A stretch of 64,000 nucleotides of DNA from Rothia mucilaginosa. GTDB lineage: Bacteria > Actinomycetota > Actinomycetes > Actinomycetales > Micrococcaceae. Below are positions 16,168 through 25,627 of the stretch, piece after piece (position 1 is the stretch's first letter; each line of letters opens with the position of its first letter). Below the pieces are notes generated by a model. The model had not been told where the DNA came from and made no database searches. It saw only the letters and a list, made by a program, of their open reading frames with translations. Location of the stretch: the NCBI RefSeq assembly GCF_019334805.1, contig NZ_CP079822.1, positions 2,046,001 to 2,110,000 on the forward strand. The letters run 5' to 3'. The position numbers and the translations under genes are program-made.

Positions 16168-19100
16168 TTACGCCCCCGCAAGGACCTTCGACGCCCACTC
16201 ACCCAGGGCGGGGCGGTCAATCTTCGAATTATGGCGAATATCGGTCGGATGCTCGTGCACCACCAGCACCGCGGCAAGTTCCACGTCGGTATCCTCGGCA
16301 ACCTTCTGACGCACCAGCTGCGACAGCTCGAAGGGCGCCACACCCTCCGCAATGGGGAAGCGGCGAGCGCCGGGCACGCGATCGAGCAGGGCACGCTTGA
16401 GACCCGATGCCGACTGGCGCGCCTCCAACGCGGCAGTATTCGCGGACGCCTCAATGACCAGCACCGGTGCCGCAGTACCGGCAGGACCCACCGCCACCAG
16501 GGCGGCGCGGCGCACCTCGGGCAGGGACTCGGCGGACTGCTCAGCCGCAACCGGGGTCAGTACGCCCTGCGAAGTCAGCAGCACGTGCGCGAGGCGACCC
16601 TCAACCCACAGGCGACCCGAAGCGTCCAGGTGCCCGACGTCACCGGTATGATGCCAACCCGGAGTGCTAATGGACTGCTCCTCAGTCACCCACAGGGTGT
16701 CGTAGCGGTCCTTCACATGCGGCGCCGACACCAGAATTTCACCGGTCACACCCGGCTCATGGGTTAGCTCATCCGCGACCGAACCGTCCTGCAGCAGCGG
16801 CGCAATAGCCACCGCCGCACCGTACACCGCGAAACCAACGCACACGCCATCACGGGCGAACGGGTCAAGCACCTCACCGGCAGCATTCGGGGTGCCCTCA
16901 GCAATCGCCTGGCGAATCATCTCGAAAGACACATCGGTCACCGGCAGACCCTCGGTCATGCCGTACGGGGTGTGCAGGGAGGCGTTCGGCACGAGTGCGG
17001 AGAGCGCCTCCAGTAGCGGCACGGGAATCGGCGCGCCAGCACTCAGCACGGTCTGAACCTTAGCCAACGCCGCACGCTGCTCAGCGTTCAGCTCATCGGC
17101 AGTCGCCACCACATTCACCAGGGCGGCGGGGGAAGCAAACACGACCGACGCATCAATAGCCGCCGCAGCCGACGCCAATGCCGAAGCCGTCAAGGTCTTC
17201 GGGCGGGTCACATCCATCGTCGGGGTCACGCTGGTAGCACCCAGTGCCGGGCCCAACAGTGCAAACGGCGCGAAGCCAGCCACCAGGCCGCTACCGGGCG
17301 CAAAACCGTACGTATTCGCAATGGCATCGCGCATACCCGCCAGTTGACGCTGCGTGTACACCACACCCTTAGCCGGGCCGGTCGAACCGGAGGTGTACAG
17401 CACCGCCGCATCAGCATCCGGCACGGGGGAGGGGAACTCCACCACGGTCGGGGTGGGCACGGGAGCACCCGGAGTACCGTCAGCGGCGGGCGCGGTAAAC
17501 ACCGAACCGGCAACGCCCAACAGCTTCTCCTGCACCGAACCCAGCGGCTCCACAGAAATACGCACACCCGGCCACAGCAGGGTACGGGCGGCACTGAGCG
17601 CGGCGGGAATACCCACCAGGAAGCTCGGGTTAGCGCCCTTCAATGCGCGAGTCAGACCCGGAATACCCAGGCCGGTATCAGCCACCACAATGACAGCGCC
17701 CAGCTTCATGCAGGCGTAAATCAGGGTGGTCAGGCGGGCACCTGGAGGCACCATCAGGTTCACGCGGTCGCCCGGACGCACACCCAGGGCGTGCAGGCGG
17801 GTCGCGGCGGCGTTGACCTGCTGGTTCAGCTCAGCCCAGGTCAGGGTTACAGACACGGAGGTGCCGTCGCCCTTGGGGTCCATGTCCACCACGGCGGTGG
17901 AGGCGTCATCGGCGCGTTCGGTGAGGGCTGCGAGCATGGGTCGGAACGCCGCGGGAACAGCGCCCTCAGCACCCTCAGCGGCGGTGCCCTCAGCAGTAGC
18001 GCCCTCGCCGGCAGTCAGACCGTGGCGGCGTGCGCGGGCGGCACGATGCTCCGCCTCAACGTTGTGCGGGGGCACCAGAGCGCCATCCTCCAGCGTGCCG
18101 AAAGTCTGCGCAAGCCACGAAATCATGGGGGAGGCAATATCGTAATCCTCAATGACCAGGTGCGAGGCCTTCTCGTAGCGGTGCACCTTCGCCTGCGGCA
18201 TGCGCTCCATCAGGTCGAACAGGTAGCGGCGCTGGAACACCGGGTCCTTCGTGCCCCACTGGAAGAACGCGGGCACGTCCAGGCCACGGATCTGCTCGGC
18301 AATACGCTGCATCGGCGTATAGGACGGAACATCGGCACCGGTCGGAATATCGCCCACAAAATTACGCACACCCTCACGCCACGCCGAATGAGCGTACGGC
18401 GCACGGTACGTACGGTAAATCGCCTCGTTCAGAGGGCTCGGGTACAGGCGCTTGGGCTGCTTGCCCACCGGCTGCGGCAGGGCACCATCAAGCGCCCCGG
18501 CACCGGCAGAACCCGGCGCGGGCAGGCGGCCCTCATTCTGAGCCAAACCCAGGGTCACATCAATAAACGCGGTCGAATCGCGGGTACCCCACTCGTGCAC
18601 ACCCAACGCCAGACGCAGGGCGGCAGGGATATTCTCAATGCCGTCATGGTAGACCGCGGTGTTCGTCAGCATCACGCCCGAAAGAATCTCACGATGCTCC
18701 AGCGCCCAACCAAAGGACACCAACCCACCCCAGTCATGGGCGAGAGTTACGACCGGCTTGTCAGTCTCGTCCAGACCGAGCGCCTTCGTGAAATCACCCA
18801 GGTCAGCGATACGGTCGGTCAGGGTGCGGCGCTCACCCTCCAAATCCAGGTGGGTGCGCTCCGAATAACCCATATCAATCTGATCAACCGCAACCACACG
18901 CCACGGGGCGCGCTCATTCACGCCCGCATCCAGCACGGTACGCCACAGGTACGACCAGGTCGGGTTACCGTGCACGCACAGAATCGTGCCAATCGGCTCC
19001 AAACCCTGCTCGACCAGCACCGGAAGGTTATCCAGGTAGTGCCAGCGGCGCGCGCCAGCCTGCTGCGCCCGCTGCTCAATGGGGGCGGTGGTGGGCACCT

Positions 19101-19188
19101 CCAGAAGGTGGGAGTAACGCGGGTTCACGCCCGCCCATTCCTCCGGGTTATACGGCGGCTGGGTCTTAGGGAAGTTCAAATGGCGCAT
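16168..19188 (-). CDS. oleBC: OleBC fusion: beta-lactone decarboxylase plus beta-lactone synthetase
   Basis: 1006-residue two-domain enzyme. Residues 1-335 are an alpha/beta hydrolase of the haloalkane dehalogenase type: HGNPTW (73-78) oxyanion segment, nucleophile Asp152 in AHDWGG, and a C-terminal SHLVIEDYD histidine. Residues about 385-1006 are an acyl-adenylate ligase: LYTSGSTGPAKG (near 592-603), TPYGMTEG, HTGDVGHLDASGRLWVEGR. In characterised systems OleC converts the beta-hydroxy acid to a beta-lactone with ATP and OleB decarboxylates it to the cis-olefin. A ~50-residue A/E/G-rich linker (GEGATAEGTAAEGAEG) joins the parts. The same fusion is known in Micrococcus luteus. ATG 19188 has AAGGA ten bases upstream. 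Confidence 0.92.
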   Translation of the reverse strand: MRHLNFPKTQPPYNPEEWAGVNPRYSHLLEVPTTAPIEQRAQQAGARRWHYLDNLPVLVEQGLEPIGTILCVHGNPTWSYLWRTVLDAGVNERAPWRVVAVDQIDMGYSERTHLDLEGERRTLTDRIADLGDFTKALGLDETDKPVVTLAHDWGGLVSFGWALEHREILSGVMLTNTAVYHDGIENIPAALRLALGVHEWGTRDSTAFIDVTLGLAQNEGRLPAPGSAGAGALDGALPQPVGKQPKRLYPSPLNEAIYRTYRAPYAHSAWREGVRNFVGDIPTGADVPSYTPMQRIAEQIRGLDVPAFFQWGTKDPVFQRRYLFDLMERMPQAKVHRYEKASHLVIEDYDIASPMISWLAQTFGTLEDGALVPPHNVEAEHRAARARRHGLTAGEGATAEGTAAEGAEGAVPAAFRPMLAALTERADDASTAVVDMDPKGDGTSVSVTLTWAELNQQVNAAATRLHALGVRPGDRVNLMVPPGARLTTLIYACMKLGAVIVVADTGLGIPGLTRALKGANPSFLVGIPAALSAARTLLWPGVRISVEPLGSVQEKLLGVAGSVFTAPAADGTPGAPVPTPTVVEFPSPVPDADAAVLYTSGSTGPAKGVVYTQRQLAGMRDAIANTYGFAPGSGLVAGFAPFALLGPALGATSVTPTMDVTRPKTLTASALASAAAAIDASVVFASPAALVNVVATADELNAEQRAALAKVQTVLSAGAPIPVPLLEALSALVPNASLHTPYGMTEGLPVTDVSFEMIRQAIAEGTPNAAGEVLDPFARDGVCVGFAVYGAAVAIAPLLQDGSVADELTHEPGVTGEILVSAPHVKDRYDTLWVTEEQSISTPGWHHTGDVGHLDASGRLWVEGRLAHVLLTSQGVLTPVAAEQSAESLPEVRRAALVAVGPAGTAAPVLVIEASANTAALEARQSASGLKRALLDRVPGARRFPIAEGVAPFELSQLVRQKVAEDTDVELAAVLVVHEHPTDIRHNSKIDRPALGEWASKVLAGA

Positions 19189-19274
19189 GCTGGGGGAATC
19201 CTTCCGGATCGAATCGGTGAATGTCTACCGCACAGAGGTTAAGGGCTGCCGGCTAAGGGCTGCTGGCTAACGGG

Positions 19275-20327
19275 TTACCACTGAATCTCAAGCAGGGCAG
19301 TGTTCAGGCCAGAACCCACACCCATGCACAGAATACGGTCGCCCTTCGTGTAGGTCGGCGCGCACTCGGCGAGAGTCATCGGCAGAGCCGCCGCAGCCAC
19401 ATTGCCCCACTTCGGGAAGGTCAAGGGGATGCGCTCACGCTCAATACCGACCGCCTCAATAATGGCGTTTGTGTGGGCGTTAGAAATCTGGTGGGTCACA
19501 TAGGAGGTCATGTCGTTCCACTCCCAGCCGTCCTGATGCGCCTGCTCCCACGCCTGCGCCACCAGCTCCAGGCCGTACTTGAGCAGACCCTCGGCGTCGG
19601 TGTTCATGCCCTGATCCGCCTCGCCACCGATGCACAGGTTACGGTGCTCGGTGCCCGCGCGGGACACCGAACCGACAATGCGGTGACCCTCCGGGTGGCG
19701 GTCAGCGCGACCAATCACAGCCGCCGCCGCACCCGAACCGAGGGTCAGGGTCGCGAACTGCGCCAGCACATCCTCGCGGGTCGAATCGGGGTTGTTCAGG
19801 ATGCGCACCGCGGTACGGTGCCACGGGGAGGGGTCCTCGCCAGCCACAATCAGGGCGTAGTCGATAGCGCCCGCATCAATCATGGTGGAGGCGACAGTCA
19901 TCGCGTTCACAAAGCCCAGGCAGGCGTTCGTAATATCGAAGTTCAGGGCGTGACGCGGCAACTCCAAGCGGTCGTGCACACCCACCGAAACGGCGGGCTC
20001 AAAGTTATCGCGAGTCACCGAAGCGTTAATCAGCAAGCCAATCTGGGAGCGGTCAATACCCGCCTGCTCGATAGCCTTCTCGGCTGCGGCAACCACGCCG
20101 TCCTCGAAGGTCTGGCCCTCAGCCCAGCCACGGCGAGTGCTAATACCGGCAAGGCGCTCCAGCAGGCCCTTCGGCATGCGCAGACGCTTGTAGGTTTGGG
20201 CCAGCTGCTCATCGAAGTAGTCGCTCGTGACGACCTCCGGAGGTAGCTCATGGGTAATAGACAGCAGAGCTGCGTTAGCGTGGCGAATGTCAGAGTTCGT
20301 GCCGACCTTATCGGCGGGTGCATTCAT
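19275..20327 (-). CDS. oleA: OleA, thiolase-fold acyl-CoA head-to-head condensing enzyme
   Basis: KAS III-like enzyme. OleA joins two acyl-CoAs to a 2-alkyl-3-ketoacid, the first step of olefin synthesis. 350 residues from ATG 20327; a TTG at 20330 is directly in front. Catalytic Cys in ITNACLGFVNAM (near 135), His in THQISNAHTN (near 285) and the loop KWGNVAAAALPMTL (near 310-323) are present. It is the first gene of the minus-strand operon, 86 bases before oleBC, and divergent from smc. A normal FabH is possible on sequence alone, but the neighbourhood favours OleA. Confidence 0.9.
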   Translation of the reverse strand: MNAPADKVGTNSDIRHANAALLSITHELPPEVVTSDYFDEQLAQTYKRLRMPKGLLERLAGISTRRGWAEGQTFEDGVVAAAEKAIEQAGIDRSQIGLLINASVTRDNFEPAVSVGVHDRLELPRHALNFDITNACLGFVNAMTVASTMIDAGAIDYALIVAGEDPSPWHRTAVRILNNPDSTREDVLAQFATLTLGSGAAAAVIGRADRHPEGHRIVGSVSRAGTEHRNLCIGGEADQGMNTDAEGLLKYGLELVAQAWEQAHQDGWEWNDMTSYVTHQISNAHTNAIIEAVGIERERIPLTFPKWGNVAAAALPMTLAECAPTYTKGDRILCMGVGSGLNTALLEIQW

Positions 20328-20642
20328 CAATGGTGTGGCCCTTGAAAATAGAAGTCAGTGGGATACATAGAAAAACGCGGGGATGCGAACAGCGGCCCCG
20401 CAGAATTCGTGATGCTCATTCCAATCTACCGCACCGACCGGGCGAACCCGTATCCGTAGACCCAATATGAACGCGCCCGTTCACCCCGCGCGTAAGATGA
20501 TGCATAATGAGGAACTTTGAACCCTCTTCACCCCGTGCACGTTCACGCCGCCCGCCCGCCGCACCGCGTACACTAGAGGGATGCCGCCATGCACCACAGA
20601 ACGTGCCCGGCACACACCAGTTCTTCTGCAGAAAGGCCCCTT
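20328..20642. promoter_or_regulatory. Divergent promoter region between oleA and smc
   Basis: About 315 bases between divergent starts. On the plus strand CATAAT (about 20504-20509) is the best -10 candidate for smc. Nearer oleA the sequence is locally AT-rich (CTATTTTCAAG region), where the ole promoter is expected, but no box is convincing. No operator dyad was recognised. Confidence 0.3.
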
Positions 20643-23600
20643 GTGCACCTGATGTCGCTGACCCTGCGCGGGTTCAAGTCTTTCGCCTCCGCCACCACTT
20701 TTGAGTTCACCCCCGGCATTAACGCGGTGGTCGGACCCAACGGCTCCGGCAAATCCAATGTGCTGGATGCGCTCGCCTGGGTTATGGGCGAGCAGGGCGC
20801 TAAGAGCCTGCGCGGCGGCAGCATGAAGGACGTTATCTTCGCGGGCTCCGGCGAGGTTGGTTCGGGCGACGGCGCCCAGCGTGCGCCCCTGGGCCGCGCC
20901 AAAGTCACCCTGACTTTCGATAATTCTGACGGCACCCTCAGCATTCCCGCTGATCGGGTGCAGATTTCGCGCACCATGTTCCGCTCCGGCGGCAGCGAGT
21001 ACGAGATTAACGGCTCCCCGGCGCGCCTTGCCGACATTCAGGACCTGCTCTCGGAGGCGGGTCTGGGTCAGCAGATGCATGTGCTCGTCGGCCAGGGTCA
21101 GCTGGATGCAGTCCTGCACGCCACCGCCCAGCAGCGCCGCGACATGATTGAGCAGGCGGCGGGCGTGGTCAAGTACCGCCGCCGCCAGGAGAAGACCAGC
21201 CGCAAGCTGGAGTCTGTGGCATCGAACGTTACCCGCCTGAGCGACCTGGTTGCCGAGCTGGATTCGCAGTTGCAGCCGCTGAGCGAGCAGGCAGAATCCG
21301 CCGCGACTGCACGCCAGCTGCAGGCGCGCATCCGCCAGCTGGAGGCGGTACTTTTGGCCCGTCAGCTGGGTGTTCTGCAGGCTGAGCAGACGCAGGCTCT
21401 CGCCTCCGAGGCGGAAGGTACCCGCCGCGCCGAAACCCTGAAAGAACAGCTGGAGGCGGCGCGTGCCGCATCCGCGAAGCATCAGCAGGAGCAGAACCGC
21501 CTGAACGCGGAGGTCACCGCCTGTCAGAAGGCCGTGTCGACCCTGCGCGAGTCCGCCGCGCGCGTGCGCACCGTGCAGTCCATCGCCGCCGAGCGCGTGC
21601 GCACCTACCGCGTGGAGCTGACCGAGGCGACCGCCGCCGCCCGCGCCGGATACGAACGCGCCCTGGAACTGCTGGAGGAACGCCGCGAAGAGGCAGAGCG
21701 CGCGGTGGAAAGCTACGCCAGCTTTGAGGAACGCTACGATGCGGCGCTGAAGAACGTCGAGAAGGCAGCGTCCGAGGTGGCGCAGACTGAGCGCGCCTCG
21801 GGTGAGGCGGCGCAGTCTCGTGCCCGCGCGCAGGCTCAGCTGGATGCCGCCCGCGCCGCTGCGGTGGAGGCGACCCGCGCCTACGCGGCGGCGGCTGAGC
21901 GTGCCGCAACCCTGCGTGAGGCGCTGGGGCAGAGCCTGGGCGAGGAACCCGCCGAACTGGACACTGAATCTGCTGAGGCGGTGTTCGACCCCGAGACCGG
22001 TGAGCTCATGGATTCTTCGAGCGAGGGCGCGAGCCTGCTGCGCGTGTTGGATGCCGTGCAGATTGACCCCGAGTATGCGCGCGCGGCTTCTGCGGCGCTG
22101 ACCTCGCTGGCGACCGCGGCGTTGAGCGTGCCGGTTGAGGGCGCCGAGGTGTCGCAGCTGCGCGGTGATAAGGGGGACGAAAGCAGCGAATCTGCCGCGA
22201 AGGAACTTTCAACAGAACTGCCTGAAACCACCCTGCCCGAATCCTGCGCTGCCGAGCTGCGCGAGCTGGGTATCCGCCCCGCAACCGAGATGATTGAACC
22301 GCTCAGCGAGGATGCCGCCGCGCTCGCCGGCATCGATGAGCACGCCCTGGCGCGCGTCACCGCGGCGCTGGGCGAGCGCCTGGCAGGCATGCTGTTCGCG
22401 CCGGATGCCGCCTCCGCAGAGCACGCCCTACACCTGCTCGCAGAGAATCCCCTCGCAGGTCAGCGCACTATCTGGCGTATTTTTGACCCCGCAGGCACCG
22501 AGCACACCCGCTACAGCCTGCTCTACCCGGCTGAGGGCGCCAGCCCCCTGGAACTCGCCGCCTCATACCGCGCCGCCTCCCAGGTCGTGACCCGCACCCG
22601 CGCCGAACTGGACGAAGCCGAGCAGACCGTTCAGCAGGCTCAGACCGCGGCAGAATCGGCGGTTGAAGCGGAACGTGAGGCGGCGAAGGCGGCGGGCGTG
22701 GCGAGCGCCGAGCATGCCCGCGCCCGCGCTCAGGCGGAATCCCTGGAGGCATCCGCGCAGAACATTCAGAATGAGCGCGCCCGCCTGAACGAGCGCCTTG
22801 CCGCTGCGGAGGAATCCGTGGCGCAGGCGCGCACCGCCTACGAGTCGGCGCGCACCCGCGAGGATTCCTACCTGGCGGGCACGGGGGAGCAGGCTCCCGC
22901 CGCGACCATTGAGCGCCGCGCCCAGCGTCTGGGGGAGGTGCTTGCCGAGCAGGTGAGCGAGCGTGAGCAGCAGTTGCACGAGCTGAGCACCGCCCTGAAG
23001 AACGCCCAGGAGGGTCTGACCAGCACCAATGATGAGGTGCAGGACCTGCAGGCGGCGCACGCGGCGGCGCTGACCCTGCTGGCGCGCACCCAGACGGAGG
23101 CGGCGCGCGTGCAGGAGCGTGTGCAGGCGCTGGCTGAACGTGCCCGCCTGGTGACCGGTTTGACCCTGGAGCAGCTGCAGGAGGAGTACTCCGAGCAGCT
23201 GCCGGTTGACGTGCCCGCGGAGGAGACGTCCGAAAACGCGGCTTTCGAAAATACCGCCACCGAAAATACTGCTACCGAAACGGCATCAGAGACTACCGAA
23301 GCCTCCACCGAGAGCGTCCGCGCTCGCCTCAAGGCAACCCGCGCCGAACTGGAGGCACTGGGCGCCATTAACCCGCTGGCGCTGGAGGAGTACGAGGCGC
23401 TTTCTGAACGCCACGCCTACCTGAACCAGCAGATTGAGGATTTGAAGGCGACCCGCCGCGACCTGAACACAGTCATGGACGAGGTCAGCAGCCACATTGC
23501 GGAGGTGTTCACCGCCGCGCTGGAGGACATTAACACCCACTACCGCCGCATCTTTGAGACCCTGTTCCCGGGAGGCGAGGGCCACCTGGAGCTGGACGAC

Positions 23601-23966
23601 CCGTCCGATCCGTTGAATTCGGGTGTGGAGATTCACGCGCGCCCGGCGGGTAAGAAGGTTAAGCGCCTGTCGCTGCTCTCTGGCGGTGAGCGTTCGCTCG
23701 CTTCGCTGGCGCTGTTGATTGCGATTTATATGTCTCGCCCGTCGCCGTTCTACGCCCTCGATGAGGTTGAGGCGGCGCTGGATGACCGCAACCTCTCGCG
23801 CCTGCTGCAGGTGATTGGTGAGTTGGGGGAGCGTTCGCAGCTGATTGTGGTGACGCATCAGAAGCGCACGATGCAGATTGCGGAGACCCTGTACGGGGTG
23901 TCGATGCGCGGTGGTGTGTCGACGGTGCTTTCTCAGCAGATGGAGGAGTTGCGCGAGCTGCTGTAG
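20643..23966 (+). CDS. smc: Chromosome segregation protein SMC
   Basis: ATPase of the bacterial condensin complex. Start set at GTG 20643 (VHLMSLTLRGFKSFA), which matches SMC N-termini and has AGAAAGG upstream; an in-frame ATG at 20589 would add 18 unlikely residues. About 1107 residues. Walker A GPNGSGKS (31-38); Q-loop VLVGQGQLDAVLH; two long Ala/Glu/Arg-rich coiled coils; a hinge region near 440-640; signature LSGGERS (near 1012-1018) and Walker B YALDEVEAALD. Just before the C-terminal head is a repetitive insertion (ENTATENTATETASETTEAST). Actinobacterial smc is often followed by ftsY; here no ftsY is seen and ffh lies 13 kb away. Confidence 0.95.
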   Translation: MHLMSLTLRGFKSFASATTFEFTPGINAVVGPNGSGKSNVLDALAWVMGEQGAKSLRGGSMKDVIFAGSGEVGSGDGAQRAPLGRAKVTLTFDNSDGTLSIPADRVQISRTMFRSGGSEYEINGSPARLADIQDLLSEAGLGQQMHVLVGQGQLDAVLHATAQQRRDMIEQAAGVVKYRRRQEKTSRKLESVASNVTRLSDLVAELDSQLQPLSEQAESAATARQLQARIRQLEAVLLARQLGVLQAEQTQALASEAEGTRRAETLKEQLEAARAASAKHQQEQNRLNAEVTACQKAVSTLRESAARVRTVQSIAAERVRTYRVELTEATAAARAGYERALELLEERREEAERAVESYASFEERYDAALKNVEKAASEVAQTERASGEAAQSRARAQAQLDAARAAAVEATRAYAAAAERAATLREALGQSLGEEPAELDTESAEAVFDPETGELMDSSSEGASLLRVLDAVQIDPEYARAASAALTSLATAALSVPVEGAEVSQLRGDKGDESSESAAKELSTELPETTLPESCAAELRELGIRPATEMIEPLSEDAAALAGIDEHALARVTAALGERLAGMLFAPDAASAEHALHLLAENPLAGQRTIWRIFDPAGTEHTRYSLLYPAEGASPLELAASYRAASQVVTRTRAELDEAEQTVQQAQTAAESAVEAEREAAKAAGVASAEHARARAQAESLEASAQNIQNERARLNERLAAAEESVAQARTAYESARTREDSYLAGTGEQAPAATIERRAQRLGEVLAEQVSEREQQLHELSTALKNAQEGLTSTNDEVQDLQAAHAAALTLLARTQTEAARVQERVQALAERARLVTGLTLEQLQEEYSEQLPVDVPAEETSENAAFENTATENTATETASETTEASTESVRARLKATRAELEALGAINPLALEEYEALSERHAYLNQQIEDLKATRRDLNTVMDEVSSHIAEVFTAALEDINTHYRRIFETLFPGGEGHLELDDPSDPLNSGVEIHARPAGKKVKRLSLLSGGERSLASLALLIAIYMSRPSPFYALDEVEAALDDRNLSRLLQVIGELGERSQLIVVTHQKRTMQIAETLYGVSMRGGVSTVLSQQMEELRELL

Positions 23967-24133
23967 CCCGCCGCGCTTGCCAGACCCTGCCCGACCCGGC
24001 CAGACCCAGCCGAGCGCCCCTGCCTCGCCGCTTCTTCCCAGCGTTTAAACCTTCCCATGCGAGCCGCCCATACCCGCGAGCACACCCACCCCGGCGAACG
24101 TCACATGTCCTAGGAATGGTCATGTGCACCCCG

Positions 24134-24166
24134 GGGTACAGGTCACCGCCTGTACCCGGGTACTAT
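24134..24166 (+). promoter_or_regulatory. Dyad and -10 box ahead of trpB
   Basis: GGGTACAGG (24134-24142) and CCTGTACCC (24149-24157) form a 9-bp perfect dyad with a 6-base centre, directly followed by TACTAT (24161-24166), a plausible -10. An operator overlapping the promoter, or a leader hairpin, are both possible. The rest of the 23967-24292 gap holds a 14-bp direct repeat (CGCCCTACCCGCGG at 24191 and 24241) and a 16-codon reading frame (24175-24225) without tryptophan codons. Confidence 0.4.
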
Positions 24167-24292
24167 AGGGGGATATGCGTGAACACCGCCCGCCCTACCC
24201 GCGGTTGCGTGGTGTTTCGCTGTGATCAGGCCTGATGCCCCGCCCTACCCGCGGCGCGCATCCGGCGGTAACCATCCAGGGAAGGAATAGTG

Positions 24293-25627
24293 ATGAGCGA
24301 GAACCTGGCAGATGCTTTCCTCAACGGCGAGTCGTTGAAGAATGCCCCCGGCCCCTATTTTGGTGAGTACGGCGGGCGGTGGATGCCCGAGTCGCTGATT
24401 GCCGCCATGGATGAGCTGGAGGCAACCTTTAACGAGGCGAAGAACGACCCCGAGTTCATTGCCGAGTTCCAGCGTCTTTCTGCTGAGTATTCGAACCGTC
24501 CGTCGCTGCTGACTGAGGTTCCGAAGTTCTCTGAGCATGCTGGTGCGCGCGTGTTCCTCAAGCGTGAGGACCTGAACCACACCGGTAGCCACAAGATTAA
24601 TAACGTGATTGGTCAGGCTCTGCTGGCTAAGCGTATGGGCAAGACCCGTCTGATTGCTGAGACCGGTGCGGGTCAGCACGGTGTTGCGACTGCTACCGCG
24701 GCTGCGCTGTTCGGCATGGAGTGCGTGGTCTACATGGGTGAGGAAGACACTGAGCGTCAGTCGCTGAACGTGGCTCGTATGCAGTTGCTGGGCGCGAAGG
24801 TGATTGCGGTTCAGAACGGTTCCCGCACCCTCAAGGACGCCATTAATGAGGCGCTGCGCGACTGGGTTGCGAACGTTGAGAACACCCACTACCTGCTGGG
24901 TACCGCCGCGGGTGCGCACCCGTTCCCTGCGATGGTGCGTTTCTTCCACGACGCTATTGGTTCTGAGGCGCGCGAGCAGATTCTTGCTGAGACTGGCCGC
25001 CTGCCCGATGGTATTGCTGCCTGCGTGGGTGGCGGTTCGAATGCGATTGGTCTGTTCCACGCGTTCTTGGACGATTCTTCGGTTGAGATTTACGGTTTTG
25101 AGGCTGGCGGCGACGGCGTGGATACCGGCCGTCACGCGGCGACCATTACTCTGGGCCGCCCGGGCATGCTGCACGGCGCGATGACCTACCTGATGCAGGA
25201 TGAGGACGGCCAGACCATTGAGTCCCACTCGATTTCGGCTGGTTTGGACTACCCTGGCGTGGGTCCTGAGCACTCCTACCTGTCCGATATTGGTCGCGTG
25301 ACCTACGAGCCGGTGACTGACACCGAGGCGATGGACGCTCTGCGTCTGCTCTGCCGCACCGAGGGTATTATCCCGGCGATTGAGTCCTCGCACGCTCTGG
25401 CGGGCGCGTTGCGCGTGTGCCAGCGTTGGGCTGCTGAGGATCCGGAGGCGGCACGCGAGAAGACGATGATTGTCTGCCTGTCCGGTCGTGGCGATAAGGA
25501 CATGGAGACCGCGCTGAAGTGGTTCGGCCTGGGTAAGGCGATTCCGTCCTCGACCCTGATGACCGGTAATAAGGAAGCTGCCGCATCCGCTGCACAGAAC
25601 GCACAGGCTGAAAGTGAGGCTAAGTAA
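24293..25627 (+). CDS. trpB: Tryptophan synthase beta chain
   Basis: PLP enzyme that condenses indole and serine to tryptophan. 444 residues from ATG 24293 (AGGAA upstream; the GTG at 24290 is immediately before it). Motifs: [14 protein letters not shown] at the N-terminus, PLP lysine in HTGSHKIN (near 95-102), phosphate-binding GGGSNAIG (near 244) and C-terminal LSGRGDKD. Stop TAA shares its last A with the ATG of trpA. A C-terminal Ala/Glu tail ([17 protein letters not shown]) is unusual. The rest of the trp pathway is not in the window. Confidence 0.97.
   Translation: MSENLADAFLNGESLKNAPGPYFGEYGGRWMPESLIAAMDELEATFNEAKNDPEFIAEFQRLSAEYSNRPSLLTEVPKFSEHAGARVFLKREDLNHTGSHKINNVIGQALLAKRMGKTRLIAETGAGQHGVATATAAALFGMECVVYMGEEDTERQSLNVARMQLLGAKVIAVQNGSRTLKDAINEALRDWVANVENTHYLLGTAAGAHPFPAMVRFFHDAIGSEAREQILAETGRLPDGIAACVGGGSNAIGLFHAFLDDSSVEIYGFEAGGDGVDTGRHAATITLGRPGMLHGAMTYLMQDEDGQTIESHSISAGLDYPGVGPEHSYLSDIGRVTYEPVTDTEAMDALRLLCRTEGIIPAIESSHALAGALRVCQRWAAEDPEAAREKTMIVCLSGRGDKDMETALKWFGLGKAIPSSTLMTGNKEAAASAAQNAQAESEAK

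Noticed and set aside
17344..19242. 632-codon plus-strand open frame opposite oleBC
   Set aside because: It is a mirror of the high-GC coding strand; composition is dominated by H, R, G, Q with no family motif, while the minus strand encodes two well-conserved enzyme domains.
24175..24225. 16-codon frame before trpB as a tryptophan leader peptide
   Set aside because: It contains no tryptophan codons and no terminator/antiterminator pair is evident.
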